Assembly (NCBI GenBank): GCA_031292515.1
Contig: JARLGZ010000079.1
Span: 52,449 to 116,448 of the forward strand
Length of the DNA stretch: 64,000 nt
Origin: Puia sp.
GTDB taxonomy: Bacteria > Bacteroidota > Bacteroidia > Chitinophagales > Chitinophagaceae
Reading direction: 5' to 3'
Every line of letters begins with the position of its first letter. The first letter of the stretch is position 1. A program made the position numbers and the translations under genes. Shown piece after piece: positions 9,033-16,786 of this stretch. The notes beneath the pieces were generated by a model. It saw nothing but the letters and a program-made list of their open reading frames with translations, searched no databases and was not told where the DNA came from.

Positions 9033-10541
9033 ATGAAAACAGTTAACAGACATACGATCATCTGCGCCTGTGTGCTCGCAATCATTCTATTCGATACAGG
9101 CTGTAAAAAGCAACTGAATATCAACCAGGATCCAAACTATCCTACTTTGTCTCAGGGCAATCCCTCGCTGGTATTCCCGGTAGCTGTGCTGGCAACGACT
9201 GCGAAGGTCGGCGGAGACCTTGAAATTGTGGGAGGCATGTGGTCGGAACACATCGCGCAGGCGGTCCTTTCACAGCAATATACGGATGTGGATTCCTATA
9301 ACATGCTGAACACGGATGGATTTGTCCAAAATACCTGGGATATCCTGTTCCCCGATGGCTTGAAAAATTATCAATACGTCATCGATCAGGCGGACACGTT
9401 GAAAGACTGGAATTATTATCTGTTAGGAACCGTCATGAAGGCATATACGGCTGAGATACTCGTGGATCTATATGACCAGATTCCTTTTTCCGAGGCCCTG
9501 GGCGGCACTGCGAAGCTGAACCCGAAATTTGACGATGGATATTCTATTTACACGGCACTCATTGCAAGCATCGATACGGCCTTGAATAAAGACTTTAAGG
9601 CCAGTACTGTCACTGCCCCGGGGGGGCAGGATCTGGTATTCAGCGGCAATATCAGCTCCTGGATAGCTTTTGCCAATACACTAAAACTAAAGATGTATCT
9701 GCGAATGATCAACGCGCACCCGGATGTTGCTTCCGCTGGTATTATGGCTATGTATAATGCCGGCGCCACTTTCCTGAATTCAAGCACCGGCGGGGCTAGC
9801 GTTACCAACTTTACCAATGCGCCCGGCCTGGATAACCCGCTATACGAACAAAACATCCGTTCCCTGAACACGACGGTAAATATCAGGGCGAGTTATACTT
9901 TTACCAGCTGGCTGCAGGCCAACGGCGATCCGAGGCTCGCTTTTTTCTTCGGAAGCCCTTCACCGTTTATCGCCATTAATCAGGGTGATTTTCGTAACGG
10001 AGATCCAACCCTTGCCAATGCTGCCGTGTTTGTCGAAACGCCTACCGATCCCGTGGACTTTATTTCTTTGGCTGAATCCTATTTCCTGCAGGCCGAGGCG
10101 GATTTCCGGTATAACGGCGGCTTGAATACCCAAACCCTTTATGAGCAGGGCGTGTCCGCCGCCTTTGCTGCGACGGGCAATGATGCCACTACTTTTCTTG
10201 CTTCGGGAGGAGCTTATGCCTGGGGCGCCGAGAAAGAAAACTCGCAAGTCCTGGATCCTATCCAGCAGATCATCCGGCAGAAGTGGGCTTCCTGCGCCTT
10301 CGGTTGCCATGGTATCGAAAGCTTTTTCGAACACAACCGGACAGGATATCCTCTGCAGAGCCCGGTATATTCGACGGACGACAGCTATATTCCCGGTCAG
10401 ATCGTCGTTGCTAAAAACTCCGTTCTGCAACCTGCCACCGCCCTGCCAAAACGCCTGATATTCCCGTATGATGAAACGTCCCGGAATACCAATGCGCCGG
10501 CGGTAGTGCCGATGACAACCGCTGTATGGTGGAGTAAATAA
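9033..10541 (+). CDS. SusD/RagB-family substrate-binding lipoprotein
   Basis: The surface lipoprotein lid that pairs with SusC. The start MKTVNRHTIICACVLAII leads to a lipobox ending DTGC, with the lipidated Cys near residue 24, then KKQLNINQDPNYPT as is common for this family. The helical repeat fold is indicated by YYLLGTVMKAYTAEILVDLY and DQIPFSEALGG. The sequence resembles the SusD-like_2 branch (about 500 residues) rather than starch-type SusD. Earlier in-frame starts exist at 9018 and 8997; 8997 overlaps susC and breaks the signal peptide pattern. The gene begins 22 bp after the susC stop, so the two are co-transcribed. Confidence 0.93.
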   Translation: MKTVNRHTIICACVLAIILFDTGCKKQLNINQDPNYPTLSQGNPSLVFPVAVLATTAKVGGDLEIVGGMWSEHIAQAVLSQQYTDVDSYNMLNTDGFVQNTWDILFPDGLKNYQYVIDQADTLKDWNYYLLGTVMKAYTAEILVDLYDQIPFSEALGGTAKLNPKFDDGYSIYTALIASIDTALNKDFKASTVTAPGGQDLVFSGNISSWIAFANTLKLKMYLRMINAHPDVASAGIMAMYNAGATFLNSSTGGASVTNFTNAPGLDNPLYEQNIRSLNTTVNIRASYTFTSWLQANGDPRLAFFFGSPSPFIAINQGDFRNGDPTLANAAVFVETPTDPVDFISLAESYFLQAEADFRYNGGLNTQTLYEQGVSAAFAATGNDATTFLASGGAYAWGAEKENSQVLDPIQQIIRQKWASCAFGCHGIESFFEHNRTGYPLQSPVYSTDDSYIPGQIVVAKNSVLQPATALPKRLIFPYDETSRNTNAPAVVPMTTAVWWSK

Positions 10542-10567
10542 ATTAAATGTCTTTAAAAAACAGGAAC

Positions 10568-11245
10568 ATGAAAAAACTTGCAATATTCGGCTCACTATTC
10601 TTCCTGCTCAGTTTGTCCTCGTGTATAAAGGATAATTTCAACTACCCGCAGGGAACCGTGGCAGGCTATAAAATCATCTATTTCCCATCCATCGCCATAA
10701 ATGGCTCCAAATTCCAGGTCGTAATTCAGGGAACCTCCCCAACGGATTCGGGGGCTACTGCTGTTTTAGACGGGGCGCCTGTTCAGTATACGACCAGTAT
10801 GACGATCACCAATCAGACCTCTGCGGGAATCTACAATGTCGTCTATACTGCGGCAAATCCGCAAGGGTATACGGCCAGTGATTTTAGGGTAGTTGTCGTC
10901 GTGCCTGCCTCTGTTGCAGCCGATCCAGTGGTGGGCGCCAATGATTTTTCAGGCACTTATCTGCGCGCGGCAACCGGAGTGACAAGTACCTGGACCAAAA
11001 TCGGACCCGGCGTGTATACGGTGCAGAACCCGGGAGGGGCTGCGGGAGCGGAGGGCCTTTATGCAATCCTAACGAACTATTCCGGGAATGACATAGAGAT
11101 CCCTTCACAAAGCAGTCTTTATTTCAACGGGACGATTTCTACCAGCGGCGCGGTTTACAAGCCCACCCCGGCTCCGGCTTCTTACAGTTGGGTTTTTAAT
11201 GCGCCAAACTACGGAACATCTGTCAGGAAATTTGTTGAACAATAA
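10568..11245 (+). CDS. BT_2262/DUF5012-like outer-surface lipoprotein
   Basis: A 225-residue lipoprotein with signal MKKLAIFGSLFFLLSLSSC and lipidation at the Cys. An Ig/PKD-like domain covers roughly residues 35-120 and ends in the motif SAGIYNVVYTAANPQGYTA. A second beta domain at about 130-225 contains FSGTYLRA and WTKIGPGVYTV. This two-part layout resembles the BT_2262/DUF5012 lipoproteins found next to susC/susD, which are thought to be accessory glycan-binding proteins; binding is not demonstrated. An in-frame ATG seven codons upstream (10547) is less likely because it precedes a clean signal peptide. It follows susD by 26 bp. Confidence 0.7.
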   Translation: MKKLAIFGSLFFLLSLSSCIKDNFNYPQGTVAGYKIIYFPSIAINGSKFQVVIQGTSPTDSGATAVLDGAPVQYTTSMTITNQTSAGIYNVVYTAANPQGYTASDFRVVVVVPASVAADPVVGANDFSGTYLRAATGVTSTWTKIGPGVYTVQNPGGAAGAEGLYAILTNYSGNDIEIPSQSSLYFNGTISTSGAVYKPTPAPASYSWVFNAPNYGTSVRKFVEQ

Positions 11246-11264
11246 AATATAATTATTATATATT

Positions 11265-11768
11265 ATGAAAAAATTAATATTTGTTGCGATCATGATGGCA
11301 GGTTTGTTTGCAATGTCTTGTAAGAGAACCTTGCCTGACCAGGGTACCACGGCTACCGTAAAGATGTCCAATGGATGGTGGGTGACCTACTCTCTTGGCG
11401 GAGTGTCATTGTTGGGTGATCCGGTGTTTATGAGCACTTATAATACTGCCGGGAACACTGCAGATTCCATGTGGGTCGACGACTTGGGAAAATTCTGGGA
11501 TTTCAAAGGCGTGGTGGGCGTTGACTATAAGGCCTTGACGTTTAGTAACCCAATGTGTATAAACGACTATTACGGGGATACAGCGAAAATCGCCAACGGA
11601 AAGGTGCTGCTGAAGGCCGGCCATTCGAGAGCGGGTAATGTGACGGACAGCATTTACTTCGAAATCCAGTACTCCGACGACGATACGAACATGGTCGCTG
11701 CGCCGTATTTTAATACTTATATCGTGAGTGGTACGGCCAGGACAGGATTTATCGAAGACGATTATTAG
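11265..11768 (+). CDS. Putative lipid-binding lipoprotein (PF12888-like)
   Basis: A 167-residue lipoprotein with signal MKKLIFVAIMMAGLFAMSC and a predicted beta-rich domain. The stretches ATVKMSNGWWVTYS, GKFWDFKGVVGVDYKAL and FNTYIVSGTARTGFIEDDY fit the lipid-binding putative hydrolase family that often closes susC/susD operons. It lies 19 bp after the previous lipoprotein and 44 bp before a strong terminator, so it is the last gene of the four-gene operon. Its ligand is unknown. Confidence 0.7.
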   Translation: MKKLIFVAIMMAGLFAMSCKRTLPDQGTTATVKMSNGWWVTYSLGGVSLLGDPVFMSTYNTAGNTADSMWVDDLGKFWDFKGVVGVDYKALTFSNPMCINDYYGDTAKIANGKVLLKAGHSRAGNVTDSIYFEIQYSDDDTNMVAAPYFNTYIVSGTARTGFIEDDY

Positions 11769-11812
11769 TCCTTAACCGGGCCGTATAGAATATGGGTTGT
11801 ATACTAGTAGAC

Positions 11813-11840
11813 GGCCGACCTGACGGGGTCGGCCCTTTTT
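11813..11840 (+). terminator. Rho-independent terminator of the susCD operon
   Basis: Perfect 8-bp stem GGCCGACC/GGTCGGCC with a 6-nt loop, followed by CTTTTT. It sits 44 bp after the last gene of the operon. Confidence 0.88.
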
Positions 11841-11920
11841 CTGGGTGCGAGGTGATTGACCTTTCTTTTGCCAATCTGCCGGAGATCCGGAATTTGGGGA
11901 GCGGTGGCCGATATCTTCCT

Positions 11921-11928
11921 TATTTTTG
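11921..11928 (+). promoter_or_regulatory. -7 promoter element of the DUF3467 gene
   Basis: TATTTTTG matches TAnnTTTG and ends 14 bp before the ATG at 11943. Confidence 0.5.
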
Positions 11929-11942
11929 TACAAAACACCTAT

Positions 11943-12254
11943 ATGGCCGATCAGCAGCCTAATAATCAACTGAACATCGAGATATCGGAAGAAGTAGCGG
12001 AAGGGTCCTATGCCAATCTGGCCATTATCACCCATTCCCATGCGGAATTTGTGATAGACTTTGTGAATGTGATGCCCGGGACGCCCAAGAGCCGGGTCAA
12101 ATCGCGTATCATCCTCACACCCCAGCATGCTAAGCGCTTCATGAAGGCGCTGACTGAAAACGTCACCCGGTTCGAAGCCGGCAACGGAAAGATACAGGAC
12201 CTGGAGGAGGTGCAATTGCCCATGAATTTCGGGGGGCCGACCGCCCAGGCCTAA
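11943..12254 (+). CDS. DUF3467 family protein
   Basis: A 103-residue cytoplasmic protein starting MADQQPNNQLNIEISEEVAE, with SYANLAIITHSHAEFVIDF, a PKSRVKSRIILTPQHAKRF block and an EANGK-type ending region. This is the DUF3467 signature, widespread in Bacteroidota and without an established function. The start is set by the promoter element just upstream and by the family N-terminus; the open frame extends 29 codons further but would include the promoter. It stands alone between the susCD terminator and convergent radC. Confidence 0.85.
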   Translation: MADQQPNNQLNIEISEEVAEGSYANLAIITHSHAEFVIDFVNVMPGTPKSRVKSRIILTPQHAKRFMKALTENVTRFEAGNGKIQDLEEVQLPMNFGGPTAQA

Positions 12255-12400
12255 GGAATCTGTTATCCGGCTGTTGTCCGGATTGAACCGGACTGCAGTG
12301 TGCAGGGCTCGTCATTCCTGTGGCCGCTGATCCTGCCGGAAAACTGCCTTTTCCGGGCCGGGGAGACAGCGTAGAAGGGGGGAGAGTAGAGGGGAGGATA

Positions 12401-13096
12401 TCAGAGTAATCCTTCGTCCGCGAAGCTGTAGTGCCCTTCCTCGCTTACAATAATATGGTCTAACAGTCGAATGTCAAAATAGCGGCAGGCTTCCCTGATC
12501 TTTCCGGTCAGATCTTCGTCCGCCTGGCTCGGGCGGAGGCTCCCGGAGGGGTGGTTGTGGCAAAGGATCATGGCTGTGGCCTCCTGTTCCAGGGCTTTTT
12601 TGAGGATTACCCGGGGATCCGCGACGGTACCGGTAATGCCGCCCTGGCTAATAATCTCGAAATGCCGGATCTTGTTGGCCCGGTTGAGAAAGAGGACGGC
12701 AAAGACCTCGTGGGTATAATCGCGCAGGATGGCGTGCAGATAGGAAGCCACCTCCCCGCTGCTTTTTACGGAAATTTTTGAGGGGTAGGAGAGCCTGGCC
12801 TGTCTTCGTCTGCCGAGTTCAAGCGCCGCGGCGATTGTGATGGCTTTTGTCGGCCCGATGCCCTTGATCTTCATCAACTCTTTCAGGGTCAACCTGCCTA
12901 GATCCTGGAGGTCGTTACCGACCATTCCGAGCACTTCTTTTGCCAGGTCCACTGCCGAACGGTCGCGGGTGCCATGATTTATGAGTATTGCAAGTAGTTC
13001 AGAATCACTGAGTGACATAGGGTTTTTACTCAGTAGTTTTTCCCGCGGCCTATCGTCCTTTGCCCAATTTTTTATGGAGTATTTCCGCTCTTGCAT
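12401..13096 (-). CDS. radC: RadC family protein (JAB/MPN domain)
   Basis: A 231-residue UPF0758/RadC protein. The N-terminal half has a helix-hairpin-helix region (MKIKGIGPTKAITIAAALELGRR in part). The C-terminal half is an MPN/JAB domain with the zinc-site pattern HNHPSGSLRPSQADED (His, His, Ser and Asp all present). It was historically linked to DNA repair, but the biochemical role is unresolved. Length is normal. It is a single gene facing away from the small membrane-protein gene. Upstream, TTAATTTG ends 4 bp before the ATG and may be a promoter with one mismatch to TAnnTTTG. Confidence 0.93.
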   Translation of the reverse strand: MQERKYSIKNWAKDDRPREKLLSKNPMSLSDSELLAILINHGTRDRSAVDLAKEVLGMVGNDLQDLGRLTLKELMKIKGIGPTKAITIAAALELGRRRQARLSYPSKISVKSSGEVASYLHAILRDYTHEVFAVLFLNRANKIRHFEIISQGGITGTVADPRVILKKALEQEATAMILCHNHPSGSLRPSQADEDLTGKIREACRYFDIRLLDHIIVSEEGHYSFADEGLL

Positions 13097-13187
13097 AAAC
13101 CAAATTAAGGTATTATTTTGTTGTTGAATAAAGCGGTGAAATAATAGTGTAAATCTTTCGTTATACTCATCAGTAAGCTCTTTTTTA

Positions 13188-13216
13188 CACGATTATTGAA
13201 TTTGCACGATTATTGA
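13188..13216 (+). repeat. Direct repeat upstream of small membrane-protein gene
   Basis: CACGATTATTGA occurs at 13188-13199 and again at 13205-13216, 17 bp apart, shortly before the ATG at 13251. The spacing would suit a dimeric regulator, but no factor can be named. Confidence 0.45.
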
Positions 13217-13250
13217 CCGTAACCTTGAAAACAATTCTAAATCCAATCCA

Positions 13251-13451
13251 ATGAAACGTACAACGCTTTCTTCTATCGGTGGCTGGCAGCCTTTCCTCTT
13301 TTGTGTAGGTATGTATGTAGTCGCCTTGTTTTTCTCTATTTTTCTTTGTTCTTCCATTTTTTACGCGTTGAATTCCCGGACTGGAAAAGAGACTGAGAAA
13401 ACAGCAGTCGTCAGTGCGGAAAAGCAGCAACTGGCTGCAGTCAGTCATTAA
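13251..13451 (+). CDS. Small single-span membrane protein
   Basis: A 66-residue protein not assigned to a family. Residues about 12-41 (GGWQPFLFCVGMYVVALFFS and on) form one long hydrophobic segment. A short polar tail follows with alternating charged residues (SRTGKETEKTAVVSAEKQQ). It is supported as a gene by its own spacing from radC, a pair of direct repeats in the upstream region, and a strong terminator 67 bp downstream. It may be an inner-membrane peptide. The function is unknown. Confidence 0.55.
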   Translation: MKRTTLSSIGGWQPFLFCVGMYVVALFFSIFLCSSIFYALNSRTGKETEKTAVVSAEKQQLAAVSH

Positions 13452-13517
13452 CGGGTGATGCCGGTTGGTTTTATTGATGCCGGTTGATTTTATTATTTTA
13501 TTTATCATTAAATAGTT

Positions 13518-13546
13518 ACGTCCCGGGGCCTCCCCGGGACGTTTTG
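13518..13546 (+). terminator. Rho-independent terminator
   Basis: Perfect 11-bp stem ACGTCCCGGGG/CCCCGGGACGT with a 3-nt loop, followed by TTTG. It closes the small membrane-protein transcript. The U tract is short. Confidence 0.75.
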
Positions 13547-13613
13547 TTGATAAGACCTGCTGTCCCGTCAATAAATTCCCGGGCCGCGGGGAGGGCGTTG
13601 CTTTTTCATTTTA

Positions 13614-13621
13614 TATATTTG
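13614..13621 (+). promoter_or_regulatory. -7 promoter element of prs
   Basis: TATATTTG matches TAnnTTTG and ends 19 bp before the prs ATG at 13641. Confidence 0.55.
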
Positions 13622-13640
13622 CGCCACATTCCACTCACAT

Positions 13641-14591
13641 ATGCAGCACAGCGCTAAAATTTTTGCCGGCACGGGTTCTCAGTACCTGGCCGAGAAAATA
13701 TCTCAGCAGTTCGGGCACCCTCTTGGCAGGATTACCATCCAGCATTTCAGCGATGGGGAGATTCAGCCCATTTTCAATGAGAGCATAAGGGGGGATATGG
13801 TCTTTTTGGTCCAAAGTACGTTCTCTCCGACCGAGAACCTGATGGAATTGCTGCTGATGATCGACGCGGCCCGGAGAGCATCCGCCTACAAGGTAGTGGC
13901 CGTCATTCCTTACTATGGATATGCCCGCCAGGATCGAAAGGACAAGCCCCGTGTAGCGATTGGTTCTAAGCTGATTGCCAACATGTTAGTGTCTGCCGGG
14001 GCGGACCGCGTGATCACGATGGACCTCCATGCGCCCCAGATCCAGGGGTATTTTGACATCCCGGTGGATCACCTCGATAGCTCTGCTATTTTTATCCCTT
14101 ATATTGAGCAACTTAAGATGGAAAACCTTACCTTTGCCGCCCCTGATGTGGGAAGTGCTAATCGTATCCGTGAAATAGCATCCTATTTCAACGCCGAAAT
14201 GGTGATTTGCGATAAGCACAGGAAGAGGGCCAACGAGATAGCGAGCATGGTTGTCATCGGGGATGTGGCGGATAAGGATATTGTACTGATTGATGATCTT
14301 TGTGATACCGGCGGCACCCTGGCGAAGGCAGCGGGCTTGCTGAGAGAGAAGGGAGCGCGGAGTGTGAGGGCGATGTGTACGCACCCGGTTTTGAGCGGCA
14401 ATGCGTATCAGAACATCGAGAACAGCGTCCTGGAGGAACTGGTGGTTTGCGATACCATTCCCCTGCGTCATCCGAGCCCCAAGATAAAGGTATTGAGTGT
14501 TGCGGAATTGTTTGCGGTAGCCATCCGCAATGCGTATGAGAACAGGAGTATCACGGGGCTGTTTATCCATTCGCAATTAAGGAACAAATAG
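13641..14591 (+). CDS. prs: Ribose-phosphate pyrophosphokinase
   Basis: Makes PRPP from ribose 5-phosphate and ATP for nucleotide, His and Trp synthesis. The 316 residues match class I PRPP synthases. They include HFSDGEIQPIFNESIRG, the flexible-loop region YYGYARQDRKDKPR, MDLHAPQIQGYFDIPVDHL, and the PRPP-binding loop VLIDDLCDTGGTLAKAA. It has its own promoter element upstream and is followed after 23 bp by rplY, a pairing common in bacteria. rpiA, which makes the substrate, is also in the window at 22.2 kb but is not linked. Confidence 0.97.
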   Translation: MQHSAKIFAGTGSQYLAEKISQQFGHPLGRITIQHFSDGEIQPIFNESIRGDMVFLVQSTFSPTENLMELLLMIDAARRASAYKVVAVIPYYGYARQDRKDKPRVAIGSKLIANMLVSAGADRVITMDLHAPQIQGYFDIPVDHLDSSAIFIPYIEQLKMENLTFAAPDVGSANRIREIASYFNAEMVICDKHRKRANEIASMVVIGDVADKDIVLIDDLCDTGGTLAKAAGLLREKGARSVRAMCTHPVLSGNAYQNIENSVLEELVVCDTIPLRHPSPKIKVLSVAELFAVAIRNAYENRSITGLFIHSQLRNK

Positions 14592-14614
14592 CGTAATTTT
14601 TAAATTGATATAAA

Positions 14615-15268
14615 ATGAAGACGATTACAATCGAAGGACAACTCAGGACCGAACACGGCAAACAAGCCACCCGCCAACTTCGCTCTGAGGGAAATGTGCC
14701 CGGTGTAATTTACGGGGGTGCAAAGGAGCTGAGTTTTTCAGCACCTGCCACATCGTTCAAGACACTGGTTTATACACCTGATTTTCAGTTAGCAGAAGTC
14801 AAACTGGGTGCAGATTCCTACAAATGTATCCTGAAGGACCTGCAATTTGATAAGGTGACAGATGCACTCATCCACGTGGATTTTTTGGAACTGGTGGAAG
14901 ACAAAAAGGTGATTGCCACGATCCCGATCAAATTTACGGGAGCCGCGAAGGGTGTGAAGGATGGCGGTAAGTTGATCACAAAGATGAAGGCGCTGAAGGT
15001 GAAGACTTATCCCAAGCATCTGAGGGAAAATATCGAAGTGGACCTGACCGAGCTGGAGCTGAATGCCAATGTTAGGGTAGAGGATGTGAAGGCCGAGAAC
15101 TATGAAATCCTGAACTCGCCTCGTATTCCAATTGCTTCGATCGTGTTGACACGTCAGTTGAAACAGGAAGAAGCGTCTGCTGCTCCTGCCGCCGGCGCCG
15201 CTAAAGCTGCTGCTCCTGCCGCTGCAGCCCCGGCCGCTGCTGCCGCAAAACCAGCCGCCAAGAAATAA
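14615..15268 (+). CDS. rplY: 50S ribosomal protein L25/general stress protein Ctc
   Basis: Binds 5S rRNA in the large subunit. The 217-residue protein is the long CTC form: an N-terminal L25 beta barrel (about 1-90, RQLRSEGNVPGVIYGG), then the TL5-type C-terminal domain (about 95-180, HVDFLELVEDKKVIATIPI). The last 35 residues are an Ala/Pro/Lys-rich low-complexity tail (AAPAAGAAKAAAPAAAAP), typical of Bacteroidota L25. It is co-transcribed with prs and followed by a terminator. Confidence 0.95.
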   Translation: MKTITIEGQLRTEHGKQATRQLRSEGNVPGVIYGGAKELSFSAPATSFKTLVYTPDFQLAEVKLGADSYKCILKDLQFDKVTDALIHVDFLELVEDKKVIATIPIKFTGAAKGVKDGGKLITKMKALKVKTYPKHLRENIEVDLTELELNANVRVEDVKAENYEILNSPRIPIASIVLTRQLKQEEASAAPAAGAAKAAAPAAAAPAAAAAKPAAKK

Positions 15269-15285
15269 TAAAAGTCATGGATAGG

Positions 15286-15316
15286 GACCCGGTTAAGACT
15301 TTTAACCGGGTCTTTT
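15286..15316 (+). terminator. Rho-independent terminator after rplY
   Basis: Stem GACCCGGTTAA/TTAACCGGGTC (11 bp, 5-nt loop) followed by TTTTC. It ends the prs-rplY unit. Confidence 0.9.
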
Positions 15317-15343
15317 CGTTTTCCGGTCGCCTAAAAAGGGTAT

Positions 15344-15922
15344 ATGGGTAAGTTTTTAATCGTTGGCCTGGGCAATCCGGGCGTCGAATATGCTCATACA
15401 CGTCATAATATCGGGTTTGACGTAGTCGATGAATGGGTGAAAAAACAAAACGGACATTTTCGTGTCGAGCGGTTAGCCGAGATGGTGGAAATAAAATGGA
15501 GGGGGCACCAGTTGATTTGCATAAAGCCGACCACTTTCATGAACCTGAGCGGGAAGGCGGTCAAATATTGGATGGACGCGGGAAAGGTGCCGATAGAGAA
15601 TACGCTGACGGTGGTGGACGATCTGGCATTGCCTCTGAGTAAACTCCGGATAAGGCCGGCTGGTAGCGATGCCGGGCATAACGGGCTTCGAAGCATCCAG
15701 GAGGTTCTTGGGACAGATGCCTACCCCAAGTTGCGGTTTGGGATCGGCAACGATTTTGCGAAGGGGAGGCAGGTGGAGTTCGTATTGGGAAAATGGCCGG
15801 ATTCGGAGTGGCCCGTGGTCAGGCTGAAGATCGAAAAGTCGGTCGAAATCATCGAAAGCTTTGTGCTGAGCGGAATCAGCCAGACGATGAACAAGTACAA
15901 TAAATTAGATATAACACTATGA
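15344..15922 (+). CDS. pth: Peptidyl-tRNA hydrolase
   Basis: Recycles peptidyl-tRNA released from stalled ribosomes. The 192-residue protein starts MGKFLIVGLGNPGVEYAHTR with the catalytic His in HTRHNIGFDVVD. It carries KPTTFMNLSGKAV, VVDDLALPLSKLRIRPAGSDAGHNG and LGTDAYPKLRFGIG, all standard Pth motifs. It begins 28 bp after the rplY terminator, an arrangement (rplY then pth) found in many bacteria. It may receive some read-through. Confidence 0.96.
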   Translation: MGKFLIVGLGNPGVEYAHTRHNIGFDVVDEWVKKQNGHFRVERLAEMVEIKWRGHQLICIKPTTFMNLSGKAVKYWMDAGKVPIENTLTVVDDLALPLSKLRIRPAGSDAGHNGLRSIQEVLGTDAYPKLRFGIGNDFAKGRQVEFVLGKWPDSEWPVVRLKIEKSVEIIESFVLSGISQTMNKYNKLDITL

Positions 15923-16077
15923 TTTGTAGTTGGGAATCTTTATTTTCGCATAATACTGTACTCTCACCTGACCAACGGTTTTTTATTATTCAATATGCCT
16001 ATGCCAGTGCCCCGGGGCCTTTTCAGGCCGGATGCAAACTGAATCAAGAATTTTCTATTTAAAAACCCTTATTGAAT

Positions 16078-16689
16078 ATGAAAATATTCTGTGTTGGCCG
16101 TAACTATGTGGCGCATGCCAAGGAGTTAAATAATGAAGTTCCGGATGAACCGATCATATTTATGAAGCCTAAGAGCGCTTTGCTTCAGGCTCATACTCCG
16201 TTCTATTACCCGGAATTCACCAATGAATTGCATTATGAATGCGAATTGGTACTTCGTATTTCAAAGAACGGAAAGTATATACAGGACCGTTTTGCCAGTA
16301 AGTACTATGATGCCGTGACGGTCGGCATCGATTTCACTGCACGCGATATCCAGAATGAGTTAAAGGAGAAAGGTCTTCCCTGGGAGAAAGCCAAGGCCTG
16401 GGATAATTCCGCTGCGATCGGGAAATGGATCCCTTTGCAGAATATCAAGAATAAAAAGGATCTGAACTTCTGTCTTTATAAGAACAAGGAGCTTGTTCAA
16501 CAGGGCAATTCCAACCTGATGATCAATAGCTTTGACAAAGTCGTCGCTTATATCTCCAATTATTTTTCGGTGAATATCGGAGACCTGGTCTTTACCGGTA
16601 CGCCGGCGGGTGTGGGCGAATGTGTAGTCGGTGACGAGCTGGAAGCGTTTATCGAGGACGATAGCCTTCTTACGCTTGAAGTAAAATAG
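16078..16689 (+). CDS. Fumarylacetoacetate hydrolase-family protein
   Basis: A 203-residue single-domain FAH-fold enzyme. MKIFCVGRNYVAHAKELNNE starts the catalytic domain. Metal-binding acids are in HYECELVLRI and VGIDFTARDIQ, followed by the family block PWEKAKAWDNSAAIG and the ending TGTPAGVGECVVGDELE. Members act as oxaloacetate decarboxylases, acylpyruvate hydrolases or tautomerases; the substrate cannot be fixed from sequence. The ATG at 16078 is preferred over the TTG two codons earlier. It lies between pth and a terminator and is probably monocistronic. Confidence 0.88.
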   Translation: MKIFCVGRNYVAHAKELNNEVPDEPIIFMKPKSALLQAHTPFYYPEFTNELHYECELVLRISKNGKYIQDRFASKYYDAVTVGIDFTARDIQNELKEKGLPWEKAKAWDNSAAIGKWIPLQNIKNKKDLNFCLYKNKELVQQGNSNLMINSFDKVVAYISNYFSVNIGDLVFTGTPAGVGECVVGDELEAFIEDDSLLTLEVK

Positions 16690-16713
16690 ACTGATTCAGC
16701 GCATTTCATCATA

Positions 16714-16746
16714 GGCCATTCCGCAACCCGCGGGGTGGCTTTTTTA
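16714..16746 (+). terminator. Rho-independent terminator after the FAH gene
   Basis: GCCATTCC pairs with GGGGTGGC (8 bp with two G-U pairs) around a 9-nt loop, then TTTTTT. It lies 25 bp after the stop codon. Confidence 0.75.
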
Positions 16747-16759
16747 TTGGTTTTTTTGG

Positions 16760-16767
16760 TAGGTTTG
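16760..16767 (+). promoter_or_regulatory. -7 promoter element of the E1 fusion gene
   Basis: TAGGTTTG matches TAnnTTTG and ends 19 bp before the ATG at 16787, directly after the preceding terminator. Confidence 0.5.
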
Positions 16768-16786
16768 TCTTCTAGATTGCCTGCTG

